A stretch of DNA of 64,000 nucleotides from Bartonella birtlesii IBS 325 (lineage in GTDB: Bacteria > Pseudomonadota > Alphaproteobacteria > Rhizobiales > Rhizobiaceae). The notes below the pieces were generated by a model. It searched no databases, was not told the DNA's origin, and saw only the letters and a program-made list of their open reading frames with translations. Position numbers and translations under genes: made by a program. This document shows, piece after piece, positions 32,733 through 43,451 of this stretch. The stretch is from the NCBI RefSeq assembly GCF_000273375.1, contig NZ_CM001557.1, forward strand, positions 1,001,625 to 1,065,624. Direction: 5' to 3'. Each line of letters begins with the position of its first letter. The first letter of the stretch is position 1.

Positions 32733-34241
32733 ATGAAAGAGTTGCGATTTTATAATACGCTTACACGTAAAAAAGAAAATTTTACACCAATAGATACGAC
32801 AAGAGTACGTCTTTATGTTTGTGGTCCAACGGTTTATGATTATGCGCATATAGGTAATGCGCGTCCTGTAATTGTTTTTGATGTTTTATTTCGTTTATTG
32901 CGTCATGTTTATGGAAATGATCATGTTATATATGCGCGTAATATTACAGATGTGGATGATAAAATTAATGCACGAGCAGCTTGCGAATATCCAGAATTAG
33001 GATTTAATGATGCTATTCGTCGATTAACAGAGCGCACATATGCTCAATTTCAACAAGATACACTAGCACTCGGTTGTCTACTGCCAACTAGTCAACCGCG
33101 TGCAACTGATCATTTAGAGGAAATGCGCTCTTTAATTGAAAGGTTGCTTGAAAAGGGGCACGCTTATAAAGCAGAAAATCATATATTATTTTCTGTGAGC
33201 AGTATCAAAAAACATTCCCATTATGGGGCATTGGCAAAACGCTCGTTGGATGAAATGAGAGCGGGTGCGCGTGTTGATGTTGCTGCTTATAAAAGAGAGG
33301 AGATGGACTTTGTTTTATGGAAGCCCTCTATGGAGGGAGAACCAGGTTGGGTATCACCGGCAGGAATTTCTGTTTTAGGGCGTCCAGGATGGCATATTGA
33401 ATGTTCTGCAATGTCAATGGCAAAACTATTAGCACCCTATGGTGGTGGTTTGACTTGTGATGATCCAACAGCGAATATTTTTGATATCCATGGTGGTGGT
33501 ATCGATTTGATTTTTCCTCACCATGAAAATGAGATTGCACAAAGTTGTTCAGCTTTTGGAACTGAGCGGATGGCTAATCTTTGGATGCATAATGGATTTT
33601 TGCAAGTTGAAGGTAAAAAGATGTCTAAAAGCCTTGGCAATTTCATAACCATTCGTTCTGTTTTAGAGAGCAATTTTGTTGAGACTAGTAGTGTTTTAAC
33701 AGATGAAATAAAGCAAAATTGGGCTGGTTTGTCTGCACGTTTTTCAATGTTACAAACGCATTATCGTGAACCGTTAAATTGGACATCTCAACGTTTGGCA
33801 CAGTCTAGTAGCGAACTGTATCGTTGGTATCAATTGCTTCGCTATGAAAGAGAAAGAGTAGAAAACAATGAATCGATTGATGAATCTTTACTAAATGCAC
33901 TAAGTGATGATCTTAATACTCCGAGTGCATTTACTCTTTTGCGAAAATTTTATAAAGCAGGAAATGCTATAGCACTCGCAAATGGGATGAATTTATTTGG
34001 GCTCTTGCGGCAAGAATGGATTAGCGATCTAGAATGCCCACTGTTTATAAAAAAAACTTCTCTTGATAAAAAAATTATTGATCAGCGCATTGCCGAAAGG
34101 TTGCAGCTTATCCATAATAAAGAGTGGGCAGCTGCGGATACAATTCGTGATGAGCTTGCAGCCGAGGGGATTTCACTCAAAGATAGCAAGGATTCACAAA
34201 CTGGTGAACGTATAACCGTGTGGGAAATCAAACGCTTATAA
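32733..34241 (+). CDS. cysS: Cysteinyl-tRNA synthetase
   Basis: CysS charges tRNA-Cys. The 502-residue protein has class I signatures HIGN at residues 39-42 and KMSKS at about 296-300. It has zinc ligands beginning at Cys30 ([12 protein letters not shown]), with further ones in WHIECSAMS and HHENEIAQS. The length is slightly above the E. coli enzyme because of an insert typical of alphaproteobacteria. No unusual feature. Confidence 0.96.
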   Translation: MKELRFYNTLTRKKENFTPIDTTRVRLYVCGPTVYDYAHIGNARPVIVFDVLFRLLRHVYGNDHVIYARNITDVDDKINARAACEYPELGFNDAIRRLTERTYAQFQQDTLALGCLLPTSQPRATDHLEEMRSLIERLLEKGHAYKAENHILFSVSSIKKHSHYGALAKRSLDEMRAGARVDVAAYKREEMDFVLWKPSMEGEPGWVSPAGISVLGRPGWHIECSAMSMAKLLAPYGGGLTCDDPTANIFDIHGGGIDLIFPHHENEIAQSCSAFGTERMANLWMHNGFLQVEGKKMSKSLGNFITIRSVLESNFVETSSVLTDEIKQNWAGLSARFSMLQTHYREPLNWTSQRLAQSSSELYRWYQLLRYERERVENNESIDESLLNALSDDLNTPSAFTLLRKFYKAGNAIALANGMNLFGLLRQEWISDLECPLFIKKTSLDKKIIDQRIAERLQLIHNKEWAAADTIRDELAAEGISLKDSKDSQTGERITVWEIKRL

Positions 34242-34283
34242 TTCCCGTATTCTAGCAGCTTTCATAACAAGGGAGAAAGTTTG

Positions 34284-34955
34284 ATGGAATTTGTATATTA
34301 TTACGGGTATGTCGCATTTAAATTGGTTGTAGGTCTTATCGCCTTCCTCTTGATTTTAAGAACAACAGGGCGCGGCAGTCTCAGTCAAATGACACCGGTT
34401 GATTTGATAAGTAATTTTGTGATGGGGAGTATCATTGGAGGGGTTGTTTATAATCCGAACATTAGTACTGTTCAATTGTTGATTGTTTTATGTATTTGGC
34501 AAGCTTTGGTTACATCTCTTAATTTTTGTGCACGATATTCAGTTTTTTTTCGTCGTCTTGTTGCAGGACGAAATGTCACATTAGTTTTAGATAGTGTATT
34601 TCAAATGGATAAGATTAAGAGTTTGGGTATCAGCGTAAATGACTTGATTACAATGTTACGAATTAAAGGTTGTAGTTTACATGAAGCAGCTTTTGTTCAT
34701 TTAGAAACCAGTGGTGATTGTTCCGTTGTTAAAAAGGATGAGGGAAAAAAGTCTATTATTTTAGTAGAAAATGGCGAAATTATCGACGATGGACTTAAAG
34801 AGATTGGTAAATCAAAGACATGGCTTCAAGCAGAATTGAAAAAAAAGCGTGTAAAAGTTGAGAATTTATTTGCAGCAGAATGGTATGAGCATACAGACGA
34901 AAATAATAAATCTTATGGTGGATTATTTCTTGTTCCTTTTTCAAAAACAGTCTAA
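34284..34955 (+). CDS. DUF421 membrane protein (YetF/YcaP type)
   Basis: A 223-residue protein with three N-terminal membrane segments and a soluble C-terminal DUF421 domain. Hallmarks are LRTTGRGSLSQMTPVDLISNFVMGSIIGG near residue 27 (key part RGSLSQMTPVDLI) and the cytoplasmic LVENGEIIDDGLKEIG segment. Function is not established for the family. The start at 34284 follows GGGAG; a TTG three bases earlier is less likely. It lies between cysS and an ABC exporter without clear operon linkage. Confidence 0.8.
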   Translation: MEFVYYYGYVAFKLVVGLIAFLLILRTTGRGSLSQMTPVDLISNFVMGSIIGGVVYNPNISTVQLLIVLCIWQALVTSLNFCARYSVFFRRLVAGRNVTLVLDSVFQMDKIKSLGISVNDLITMLRIKGCSLHEAAFVHLETSGDCSVVKKDEGKKSIILVENGEIIDDGLKEIGKSKTWLQAELKKKRVKVENLFAAEWYEHTDENNKSYGGLFLVPFSKTV

Positions 34956-35072
34956 CCTAAAAAGTTAAAACGTATAGTTTGCCGGAGGAATATACAAAGA
35001 GATGATATGACCTGTAAATAGCAACAGGGTGGTTATCATCTGTTGAGTGAATAATAGAACAGTAAGGACTTT

Positions 35073-36956
35073 ATGGAACAGAGTGGAATGACAAAAACTG
35101 TGTCATCAGGTACAGGTCAAACTCTACGTACGCTTTATAATTTATGGCCTTATATGTGGCCGGTAGATCGGCGCGATCTAAAAATACGTGTACTATGGGC
35201 GATATTTTATCTTGTTTTGGCCAAGCTCGTTCTTATATGTGTGCCATATTTCTTTAAATATGCTACGGATGCACTTAATGCAACCTTTAAGCTGCCTGTA
35301 TGGTTTCCATCTAGTTGGCTTATTCCTATTATGCTAGTTTTAGCATATAATGTTACGCGTATTATTCAGGCTGGATTAAACCAGTTACGTGATTCTCTTT
35401 TTGCGACCGTTGGTCAACATGCTATTCGCCAATTAGCCTATAAGACTTTTGTGCATATTCATGGATTGTCTTTGCGATTTCATCTAGAAAGGCGAACAGG
35501 TGGACTTTCTCGTGTGATTGAGCGTGGTACGAAGGGAATTGAAGCTATCGTTAGATTTTCAATTTTGAACACAGTACCGACAATCTTAGAATTTATTTTA
35601 ACAGCATTTGTATTTTACATAAGCTATGGATGGCATTATTTGTTCATAGTTGTAATAATGGTTGGCTTGTATATTTGGTTTACAATCAAAGCGAGTGATT
35701 GGCGCATTCGAATTCGGGAAAAAATGAATATGGCAGATACTGAGGCCAATACGCATGCTGTTGATTCTCTTTTGAACTTTGAAACTGTCAAATATTTTTG
35801 CAATGAAACTCTAGAAGCACGTCGATTTGATTCTTCTATGGCAAATTATGAAAAAGCGGCAACAAAAATTTGGACATCATTAAGCTGGCTTAATTTTGGT
35901 CAGGCTCTTATTTTTGGTATTGGGATGGCTATCTTGATGTTGATGTCAGCTTATGAAATTTTTCATAAAACACAAACTGTAGGAGATTTCGTTTTTATTA
36001 ATGCGCTTTTAATACAGCTTTCTATTCCGCTAAATTTTATTGGCTCAATTTATCGTGACGTTCGACAAGGATTAACTGATATTGAAGCCATGTTTGATCT
36101 TTTAGATGTTCAGCAGGAAATCGTTGATAAATCGGATGCCAAGCCATTGATAGTGCGTGATGGTAGTATTCGGTTTAACCAGGTAAAGTTTTCCTATGAT
36201 CCGACTCGTCAGATTCTCAAAGATATTGATTTTGAGATCCCTGGAGGCAAAACCGTTGCCATTGTCGGTCCATCCGGTGCTGGTAAATCGACTATTTCTC
36301 GATTACTTTTTCGTTTTTACGACGTGGATGCGGGTTCTATCACAATCGACGGACAAGATATTCGTGATGTAACGCAAAAAAGTTTGCGTGAAGCTATCGG
36401 CATGGTACCGCAGGATACGGTGTTATTTAATGATACCATTGCGTATAATATTTGCTACGGGCGTCCAAGTGCTACTGAGGAAGAGATGCGCAAAGCTGCT
36501 GAAATGGCACAGATATCAAAATTTATTGAGATGCTTCCAGAAGGTTTTCAATCTATGGTAGGAGAGCGTGGGCTCAAACTATCAGGTGGTGAAAAGCAGC
36601 GTGTGGCTATTGCACGGACACTGTTAAAAGCTCCTCCACTTCTTATTCTGGATGAAGCAACCGCGGCTCTTGATACAGCAACGGAACAGGAAATTCAACA
36701 AGCATTGGATATTGTAAGCCGTGGGCGGACAACATTGATAATTGCGCATCGTCTTTCTACTGTTATAAATGCGGATGAAATTTTGGTTCTAAAAAATGGC
36801 CGTATTATTGAAAATGGGACACATGCAGAGCTTTTACGTAAGAAAGGTTTATATGCTTCAATGTGGAATAAGCAGCTTGAAGCATCGCAAGCTGAAGAAA
36901 AATTACGTAAAATGCGTGAAGAAGATGAGACAGGTGTTGTTAATCGTAAAAAATAA
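35073..36956 (+). CDS. Atm1-type ABC exporter (fused permease and ATPase)
   Basis: A 627-residue half-transporter of the ABCB7/Atm1/HMT1 group. The N-terminal half has six membrane helices (ALIFGIGMAILMLMSAYEIF is one); the C-terminal half is an ATPase with Walker [10 protein letters not shown] near residue 400, signature LSGGEKQR, Walker B LLILDEAT and H-loop AHRLST. The region NFETVKYFCNE and LRFHLERRTGG are typical of Atm1 proteins, which export glutathione-linked sulfur or metal compounds. Alphaproteobacterial members protect against heavy metals. Substrate here is inferred from family only. Confidence 0.88.
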   Translation: MEQSGMTKTVSSGTGQTLRTLYNLWPYMWPVDRRDLKIRVLWAIFYLVLAKLVLICVPYFFKYATDALNATFKLPVWFPSSWLIPIMLVLAYNVTRIIQAGLNQLRDSLFATVGQHAIRQLAYKTFVHIHGLSLRFHLERRTGGLSRVIERGTKGIEAIVRFSILNTVPTILEFILTAFVFYISYGWHYLFIVVIMVGLYIWFTIKASDWRIRIREKMNMADTEANTHAVDSLLNFETVKYFCNETLEARRFDSSMANYEKAATKIWTSLSWLNFGQALIFGIGMAILMLMSAYEIFHKTQTVGDFVFINALLIQLSIPLNFIGSIYRDVRQGLTDIEAMFDLLDVQQEIVDKSDAKPLIVRDGSIRFNQVKFSYDPTRQILKDIDFEIPGGKTVAIVGPSGAGKSTISRLLFRFYDVDAGSITIDGQDIRDVTQKSLREAIGMVPQDTVLFNDTIAYNICYGRPSATEEEMRKAAEMAQISKFIEMLPEGFQSMVGERGLKLSGGEKQRVAIARTLLKAPPLLILDEATAALDTATEQEIQQALDIVSRGRTTLIIAHRLSTVINADEILVLKNGRIIENGTHAELLRKKGLYASMWNKQLEASQAEEKLRKMREEDETGVVNRKK

Positions 36957-37073
36957 GCTGCGCAAAATGTAACTTATATCTTTATATGGAGCGATTGGTT
37001 CAGTACAGAAAGGAGTAAGGAGGAACAAAAAGATTTATGACTTAGTTAAGTTATACGATGAATAGGAAATTAT

Positions 37074-37772
37074 ATGAGTATTTTACAATCTATCCATAAT
37101 AGTTTTACGCCAATTCACAGAGAAGGCTATTCTTTTATTATTGTATTTTTTATTATTTCGCTCTTTCTTGGTTGGCTATGGAGTCCATTATTTTGGTGTG
37201 GTCTTGTTCTTACTATTTGGTGTATATACTTCTTCCGTGATCCAGAGCGTGTAATTCCTTTGAATCCCAATTGGGTTATGTGTCCTGCTGATGGGCGTAT
37301 CTCGTTTGTTGAGCCATGTGTTCCGCCTGAAGAATTAGGATTGGGTAGTAAAGAAATGATCCGTATTTCCGTATTTATGGACATTTTTTCGTGCCATATT
37401 AATCGTATTCCTATAAGTGGTACAGTAGAATCTATAGTTTATCGTCCAGGCCAGTTTAGAAATGCTGAGCTTGATAAAGCTAGTCAGTTTAATGAGCGTA
37501 ATGGGTTGGTGATTGACAGCAAACACGGTAAAATTGGTATGGTACAGATAGCTGGAATGATTGCTCGTAGGATTGTGTGTTGGTCAAAAAAAAATGATTC
37601 CGTCATAACTGGAGAACGATTTGGGTTGATTCGTTTTGGTTCTCGCCTTGATATTTATATCCCCACTGACGTGAAATTGCGTGTTGCTGTTGGCCAGACA
37701 GCAATTGCTGGAGAAACAGTTTTAGCTTCTTTTGATGATAAGAGTGCTACAACTGATTTCAGATTTGATTAG
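37074..37772 (+). CDS. psd: Phosphatidylserine decarboxylase proenzyme
   Basis: Psd converts phosphatidylserine to phosphatidylethanolamine at the inner membrane. The 232-residue short form is typical of alphaproteobacteria; it has an N-terminal membrane segment ([16 protein letters not shown]) and the self-cleavage site LIRFGSRLD with Gly189-Ser190, where Ser190 becomes the pyruvoyl group. The [12 protein letters not shown] and [13 protein letters not shown] segments are also conserved. pssA follows after 8 bases and supplies its substrate, so the pair works as one pathway unit. Confidence 0.95.
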   Translation: MSILQSIHNSFTPIHREGYSFIIVFFIISLFLGWLWSPLFWCGLVLTIWCIYFFRDPERVIPLNPNWVMCPADGRISFVEPCVPPEELGLGSKEMIRISVFMDIFSCHINRIPISGTVESIVYRPGQFRNAELDKASQFNERNGLVIDSKHGKIGMVQIAGMIARRIVCWSKKNDSVITGERFGLIRFGSRLDIYIPTDVKLRVAVGQTAIAGETVLASFDDKSATTDFRFD

Positions 37773-37780
37773 GATAAGCA

Positions 37781-38620
37781 ATGAAAAACTTTTCACTATT
37801 TTCTTCATTTAATCCTGAGGGGCAGCATGATGATGTTGCAAATCGGTGGCGTTCACCTACACCTATGCGATATGTTATTCCTAATATTATTACTATTTTG
37901 GCGATTTGTGCAGGGATGAGCAGTATTCGTTTAGCTTTTGAGCATCGCTATGAGGCTGCTATTTTAATGGTACTTTTGGCAGCAATCCTAGATGGTGCCG
38001 ATGGTCGTATTGCTCGTTTGATGGATGGGAGTTCATCTTTTGGGGCGCAGATGGATTCTCTTGCCGATGTGGTTAATTTTGGTGTTGCTCCAGCGTTTAT
38101 TGTTTACTCCTTCATTTTGACTCAAACCCACCAAGTAGGCTGGGTAGCCGCACTTGTCTATTGTGTTGCTTGCTGTTTACGGTTAGCACGTTTTAATGTA
38201 ATGTTAGACAATGCTGATATACCAAAATGGAAGGAAAGTTATTTTATTGGGGTTCCTGCACCAGCAGGGGCATTATTGCTTTTATTACCTATGTATTTAG
38301 GAGCTCTTGGTTTGGTTCCAAGTTGGGGTTGGGCATTATTTTTTAGCCTTTATACTGTGATTATTGCCTTTCTTTTGGTCAGTCGTTTACCAGTATGGAA
38401 CGCAAAAACAATTGATCAAAATTTGAGTCGTGATATCGTTGTACCGTGCATGCTGGGCGTTGTTATTTATGTAGGTTTTCTTGCAACTTACACATGGCAT
38501 ACTTTATTGATCACTGCTGTTGGTTATATGATTTTTCTTCCCTGTAGTTTTGTGGCTTATAATAAACGCACTGCTTTGGAAGAAAAGAAGATAAATGCTC
38601 AAAATATCAAAGAACCGTAG
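37781..38620 (+). CDS. pssA: CDP-diacylglycerol-serine O-phosphatidyltransferase
   Basis: PssA makes phosphatidylserine from CDP-diacylglycerol and serine. The 279-residue membrane protein carries the CDP-alcohol transferase motif DGADGRIARLMDG followed by FGAQMDSLAD near residue 70 (D-G-x2-A-R-x8-G-x3-D-x3-D). Several further hydrophobic segments follow. It has the long subclass II form with extra membrane helices seen in alphaproteobacteria. It directly follows psd. Confidence 0.95.
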   Translation: MKNFSLFSSFNPEGQHDDVANRWRSPTPMRYVIPNIITILAICAGMSSIRLAFEHRYEAAILMVLLAAILDGADGRIARLMDGSSSFGAQMDSLADVVNFGVAPAFIVYSFILTQTHQVGWVAALVYCVACCLRLARFNVMLDNADIPKWKESYFIGVPAPAGALLLLLPMYLGALGLVPSWGWALFFSLYTVIIAFLLVSRLPVWNAKTIDQNLSRDIVVPCMLGVVIYVGFLATYTWHTLLITAVGYMIFLPCSFVAYNKRTALEEKKINAQNIKEP

Positions 38621-39013
38621 AGATTTATATTTTGTTTTTAGAAAAAAATAAAAGTAGAGAGAAATTTAGTTCCAGCGGATCATTTTTATTCTGTGTTTAT
38701 GATTGATAGAAGCACGCCTCTCGCAAAGAGCAATACGCCATTGCGTTGCTTATGCGCGGATTTGTTTTACAGAAACTTCTTTTGTGGCTCCCAATCTCAT
38801 TTCATTAACAGGTCGTGAAGGTATAACACAAAATCCGCTGTGTCCTGCTCTTTTCTTAAATAATATTTATCTATACATTCATTTTGTTTATAGTATACAA
38901 ACGAGCGTTTTTCTTATTTATAATAGAAGATAAAATAAAAAAATTTTATTGGATTTAGAATTCTCATTTAAGTTGCGAAACAATGAATTATTTTTATAAG
39001 CCAATATATTGCC
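38621..39013. other. Spacer between convergent pssA and SDR genes, with one doubtful small frame
   Basis: This 393-base spacer contains an open frame at 38703-38933 (+, 76 codons) whose first 50 codons (RLSQRAIRHCVAYARICF, then ISLTGREGITQ) are less AT-rich than the flanks and end in low-complexity codons. It has no ribosome-binding site. It may be a remnant or a dispersed repeat rather than a gene. No terminator was recognised. Confidence 0.35.
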
Positions 39014-39766
39014 TTAATCAGGTAGATGATAATCCATAAACCGATTTTTACGGACATTAAAAAGTTTTCCTGTTTCTTTTAAATTAGGTGAGAATAAATG
39101 TGCTATCTTTGCTGCAACTTCTTGTGGTGAAGGAAGAGTTTGAGGGTTTTCTCCAGGCATGGCTTGTGCTCGCATAGCAGTGCGTGTTGCACCAGGATCA
39201 ACACAGTTAATTTTAATAGAAGTTTGCTTTAATTCTTCTGCCCAACAACGGGCAATCATCTCTAAAGCAGCTTTAGAGGCTGCATAAGGTCCCCAGAAAG
39301 CACGTGAAACATGAGCAACGCTCGAAGATAGCAGAATCGCTCGTCCAGCATCAGATTTACGCAATAAAGGTTCAATAGCTTTCATTAAACGCCATTGACT
39401 GATAAGGTTTATTTGAAAGACATCTTCAAATACCGTATTTTCGATATGTGTTATTGGTGAAAGTGTTCCAAGAATTCCTGCATTTGCAACCATAATATCA
39501 AGTTTTTTCCAGCGTTTAGCAATTGAAATACTAAGGGTATCAATATTATCCATATGATGTAAATCGAGTGGGACGAGTGTTGCGTGGGCACCTTCTTTTC
39601 GGATTTGATTATCCAGTTCAGTGAGGCCACTAACTGTTCGTGCAAGTGCGATGATATGAGCACCACGTGCCGCGAGTTCTAATGCTAAATGGTAGCCAAT
39701 ACCTCTTGAAGCACCGGTAACAAGTGCAACACGACCAGAGAGACTAAAATCAAATTTTGCTATCAT
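39014..39766 (-). CDS. Short-chain dehydrogenase/reductase (SDR)
   Basis: A 250-residue classical SDR with the cofactor motif TGASRGIGYH near residue 17, NAG motif VANAGILG near residue 93, and active site YAASKAA near residue 160 (Tyr and Lys), preceded by a serine at SSSVAH. The substrate cannot be told. Its ATG shares a base with the purF stop (TAATG), so it is the last gene of the cvpA-purF-SDR run; an SDR in this place is conserved in related orders. Confidence 0.88.
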   Translation of the reverse strand: MIAKFDFSLSGRVALVTGASRGIGYHLALELAARGAHIIALARTVSGLTELDNQIRKEGAHATLVPLDLHHMDNIDTLSISIAKRWKKLDIMVANAGILGTLSPITHIENTVFEDVFQINLISQWRLMKAIEPLLRKSDAGRAILLSSSVAHVSRAFWGPYAASKAALEMIARCWAEELKQTSIKINCVDPGATRTAMRAQAMPGENPQTLPSPQEVAAKIAHLFSPNLKETGKLFNVRKNRFMDYHLPD

Positions 39767-41255
39767 TAATTTCTTGTTTTAAGAACGGATGATTGATGAA
39801 TTTGAGGAATACTTTCTTGATCAACTAGATGTGTAGGATAATGTCCAGTAAAATAATGATCGGTAAATTGTGGATTAGCGTTATTTCGTTTTTCTCCTGT
39901 TACAGCAAGATACAGACCATCCGTTGAAAGAAATTCCAATGAATCAGCTCCTACAAAATTGCACATGGATTTTAAATCTGGATATTGATTAGCCAATAGA
40001 CTTTCAACTTTAGGTGTATCAATACCATAGAAATCAGGATAAAAAATCATAGGGCTAGAAACGCGCATATGCACTTCTTTCGCTCCAGCATCGCGGAGCA
40101 TTCGCACAATTTTGAGGGACGTTGTTCCACGTACAATGGAGTCATCAACTAGAATAACGCGTTTTCCTTCTATCACAGGGCGATTTGCAGAATGCTTTAA
40201 TTTTACCCCAAAAGCACGAATTTGCTGTGTTGGTTCAATAAAAGTGCGGCCAACATAGTGATTGCGAATAATACCAAGCTCAAAAGGAATTCCAATCTCT
40301 TGTGCATAGCCAATTGCAGCAGGTGTTCCGCCATCGGGAACGGGAACCACAACATCACCCTCACAAGGTGCTTCTTGTGCCAAACGAGTTCCCATATTTT
40401 TACGCACCGTGTAAACACTGCGCCCTCCAACAATTGAATCAGGACGTGCAAAATACACATATTCAAAAAGACAAAGTTTTTCAGGCTTCTCATCCTCTGG
40501 TTTTATAATTTTTTCGTAATTTCCCCATTTTTTTGTATTTCACATATGATAATTTCCCCATTTTTAACATCGCGGACATATTTTGCTCCAATAATATCAA
40601 GTGCACAGGTTTCGGAACAAAAGATTGGTTTACCATCAAGCTCACCCATCACGAGAGGTCGAATTCCTATTGGATCTCGCGCTGCAATGAGTTTAGTGCG
40701 TGTGAGTGCCAACATGGCATATCCGCCTTCCACTTGCCGAATAGCATCGACAAAACGATCAGATGACGATTCATAACGTGAGCGGGCAATAAGATGGAGA
40801 AAAACTTCTGAATCTGATGTCGATTGACAGATGGCACCCGAAGCAATGAGTTCACGGCGTAATGTAAGACCATTGGTAAGATTGCCGTTATGGGCAATAG
40901 CAATACCTCCAGCTTTTAATTCAGCAAAAAGAGGCTGAACATTGCGTAATGCTATTTCTCCAGTTGTTGAATAACGGGTATGTCCGATAGCACGATTTCC
41001 TGGTAAACGAGCAAGTGTTACCGGATTTGTATAGTGATCACCAACAAGACCTAAATGCTTTTCTTGATGGAACATTTTATGATGATAAGAAACAATTCCA
41101 GCAGCTTCTTGTCCACGATGTTGAAGTGCGTGAAGCCCAAGAGCTGTTAATGTTGCAGCATCTTCATGCCCAAGGATACCAAAAACTCCACATTCTTCAT
41201 GAAGAGTATCATCATCCAATAAAAAATCCTGACAGAAAATGTTGCTTTTTGTCAT
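39766..41255 (-). pseudogene. purF: Amidophosphoribosyltransferase PurF, frame broken by one base
   Basis: PurF makes phosphoribosylamine from PRPP and glutamine, the first step of purine synthesis. The N-terminal part (41255-40503) starts with a short propeptide and the glutaminase nucleophile Cys22 in HEECGVFGI. It stops at 40503 soon after GEIIICEIQKNGEITKK. The rest continues in another frame as IIKPEDEKPEKLCLFEYVYFARPDS and carries the PRPP loop VILVDDSIVRGTT. The break lies at a run of six A (coding strand; plus-strand 40509-40514); seven A would give ITKKIIKPED and an intact protein of about 495 residues. Either an undercalled base or a recent mutation. cvpA is upstream and the SDR gene downstream. 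Confidence 0.88.
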
Positions 41256-41344
41256 TATATTCTTTCAATTATGCTATCTATAATACCATGAGGAATAACC
41301 ATATTATACTTATATGTTATTTGGAACTTTTGTTTCATGATAAA

Positions 41345-41926
41345 CTACTCCTTATTTTGTTGAATAAGATTTTTATGAGAAAACTTATTCTGTGTGGGAG
41401 CATTGTCTTTTTTGAAAATTTTTTCTGCTTTTTCAAGAACAATATCAAAATTTTTAGGAAGTTTTTCCCAAACTTTTTGTCCCAATGAATCTAAGATGGG
41501 TTTTGTTTTGGCATTTTTTAGCCAGTTTGCTTGATTTTCTGGTTTAATAAGTGCATTAAGGAGTAACATACCGATAACCATAATGAATAAACCGCGAAGC
41601 GCTCCAAAAATAAAACCAATAGTACGGTCTAAGATACCAATTCGACTATCAATAATAAAATCAGAAATCTTCATTGTAATGATTGAAGTAATAATGAGAA
41701 CAATAATAAAAATCGTGACCAATGTTGTGATTAATGCAATCGTTTTATTAGAGAGATATTGCTCAAAAAAAGGCAAGACAGGTTTGAATAAAAACAGTGT
41801 AGCAACAGCAGCAATTGCCCAAGAGATCAACGAAAACACTTCACGCGAAAATCCTCTAAGCATAGCAAGAAAAGCGGACAACAGGATGACTGCTACGACA
41901 ATTCCATCAAGGACTGTTATGATCAT
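41345..41926 (-). CDS. cvpA: CvpA family membrane protein
   Basis: A 193-residue inner-membrane protein with four hydrophobic segments (VLDGIVVAVILLSAFLAMLRG at the N-terminus; family hallmark LRGFSREVFSLISW near residue 23; RTIGFIFGALRGLFIM near residue 101). In E. coli cvpA is needed for colicin V production and lies upstream of purF, as here. The C-terminal tail is lysine-rich and variable. Its biochemical role is unclear. Confidence 0.88.
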   Translation of the reverse strand: MIITVLDGIVVAVILLSAFLAMLRGFSREVFSLISWAIAAVATLFLFKPVLPFFEQYLSNKTIALITTLVTIFIIVLIITSIITMKISDFIIDSRIGILDRTIGFIFGALRGLFIMVIGMLLLNALIKPENQANWLKNAKTKPILDSLGQKVWEKLPKNFDIVLEKAEKIFKKDNAPTQNKFSHKNLIQQNKE

Positions 41927-42056
41927 TTATTTGTTCCTTATACATAAAGTTGTATTTTTGTAAGTTAATATACAAATACGTTTCTTGTTATGTCATTTTT
42001 TATTCTTATAGCAAAGGCCTTTTGCGCTTTGTAGGGTTTTTTCTATATTATTATGC

Positions 42057-43445
42057 TTATGGGGCGACACATTTTTTACCTGTGGTAAGAGCGACAACCA
42101 GCTCAGAAAGGTCGGAGAATGTTTTTTGTTGAAAATTGAGTAATTTCATTGTTTTGCCTGTTGTTGTAGGGTGAACAGCTCCTTGAAAGCCAAGTTTTTT
42201 TGCTTCATTGATGCGTTGTGCTGCATGTGCAACAGTGCGCGTAGCACCTGAAAGGCTAATTTCACCAAAATATATGAAATCTGTTGGGAGAGGAATATTT
42301 GCAAGAGAGGATATCAAAGCCGCTGCAACAGCTAAATCAGCTGCTGGTTCTGATATGCGATATCCACCTGCAACATTAAGATAGACATCGTGTTGACCAA
42401 AGCGAATGCCGCAATGGGCTTCTAAAACAGCAAGAATCATAGAAAGACGGTTTCCATCCCATCCTACAACAGCGCGTCGCGGTGTTCCAAGTGAAGAAGG
42501 AGCAACAAGCGCTTGAATTTCTACTAATATTGGCCGTGTCCCTTCCATTCCTGCAAAAACAGCAGATCCTGGTGCTTTTTCATTTCGTTCACCCAAAAAT
42601 AGTTCAGATGGATTGATGACCTCCCGTAATCCTTTATCAGACATTTCAAAAACGCCAATTTCATCCGTTGGCCCGAAACGATTTTTTACAGTTCTAAGGA
42701 TTCTGTAATGATGTCCTCCTTCACCCTCAAAATAGAGAACACCATCAACCATATGTTCGACAACACGGGGACCAGCAATTTGTCCATCTTTTGTCACATG
42801 GCCGACAAGAACAACAGTCGTTCCTGTTTTTTTAGCAAAGCGGATCATTGCTTGAGCGCCAATACGTACTTGTGTAACTGTGCCTGGTGCTGAATCAGCA
42901 GCATCTGACCATAGGGTCTGGATAGAATCGATGATAACCATATCAAGTTTTTTATGTTCGCTTAAAGTTGCAAGAATATCTTCAACATTAGTTTCAGCGG
43001 CGAGTTTAACTTCTGTATTGGCTGCTCCAAGTCTTTGTGCACGAAGGCAGATTTGTGCGATAGCTTCTTCACCTGAGACATAGATGACGTGATAACCTTT
43101 TCGCGATAAGGCGGCGGCTGCTTGTGTCAGCAATGTTGATTTTCCAATACCTGGGTCGCCACCAACAAGTAATGCTGATCCACGCACAAAACCTCCTCCG
43201 GTGACACGATCGAGTTCAGCAATACCGGAATAGATACGGGGAGCATCTTGAAGATCTCCAGAAAGGGATGTAAGGGCAACTATACGTCCTTTGCGAACAT
43301 TTTGCATAGGACCAGTGCCGATACCACCATTCGTATTTTCTTCGATAAGGGAATTCCATTCGCCACAAGAATTACATTTCCCAGCCCAACGTGAATAAAT
43401 GGTTCCACAATTTTGGCAGATAAATTGAATACGGTTACGTGCCAT
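42057..43445 (-). CDS. radA: DNA repair protein RadA
   Basis: RadA (Sms) is a RecA-like helicase that extends recombination intermediates. The 462-residue protein has the N-terminal zinc finger with Cys10, Cys13, Cys24 and Cys27 (CQNCG ... CNSCGEW), Walker A GGDPGIGKST near residue 93, the RadA-specific KNRFG motif, and a C-terminal Lon-like domain (YLNVAGGYRISEPAADLAVA). It follows dnaB by only 6 bases. Confidence 0.95.
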   Translation of the reverse strand: MARNRIQFICQNCGTIYSRWAGKCNSCGEWNSLIEENTNGGIGTGPMQNVRKGRIVALTSLSGDLQDAPRIYSGIAELDRVTGGGFVRGSALLVGGDPGIGKSTLLTQAAAALSRKGYHVIYVSGEEAIAQICLRAQRLGAANTEVKLAAETNVEDILATLSEHKKLDMVIIDSIQTLWSDAADSAPGTVTQVRIGAQAMIRFAKKTGTTVVLVGHVTKDGQIAGPRVVEHMVDGVLYFEGEGGHHYRILRTVKNRFGPTDEIGVFEMSDKGLREVINPSELFLGERNEKAPGSAVFAGMEGTRPILVEIQALVAPSSLGTPRRAVVGWDGNRLSMILAVLEAHCGIRFGQHDVYLNVAGGYRISEPAADLAVAAALISSLANIPLPTDFIYFGEISLSGATRTVAHAAQRINEAKKLGFQGAVHPTTTGKTMKLLNFQQKTFSDLSELVVALTTGKKCVAP

Positions 43446-43451
43446 AGTGAT

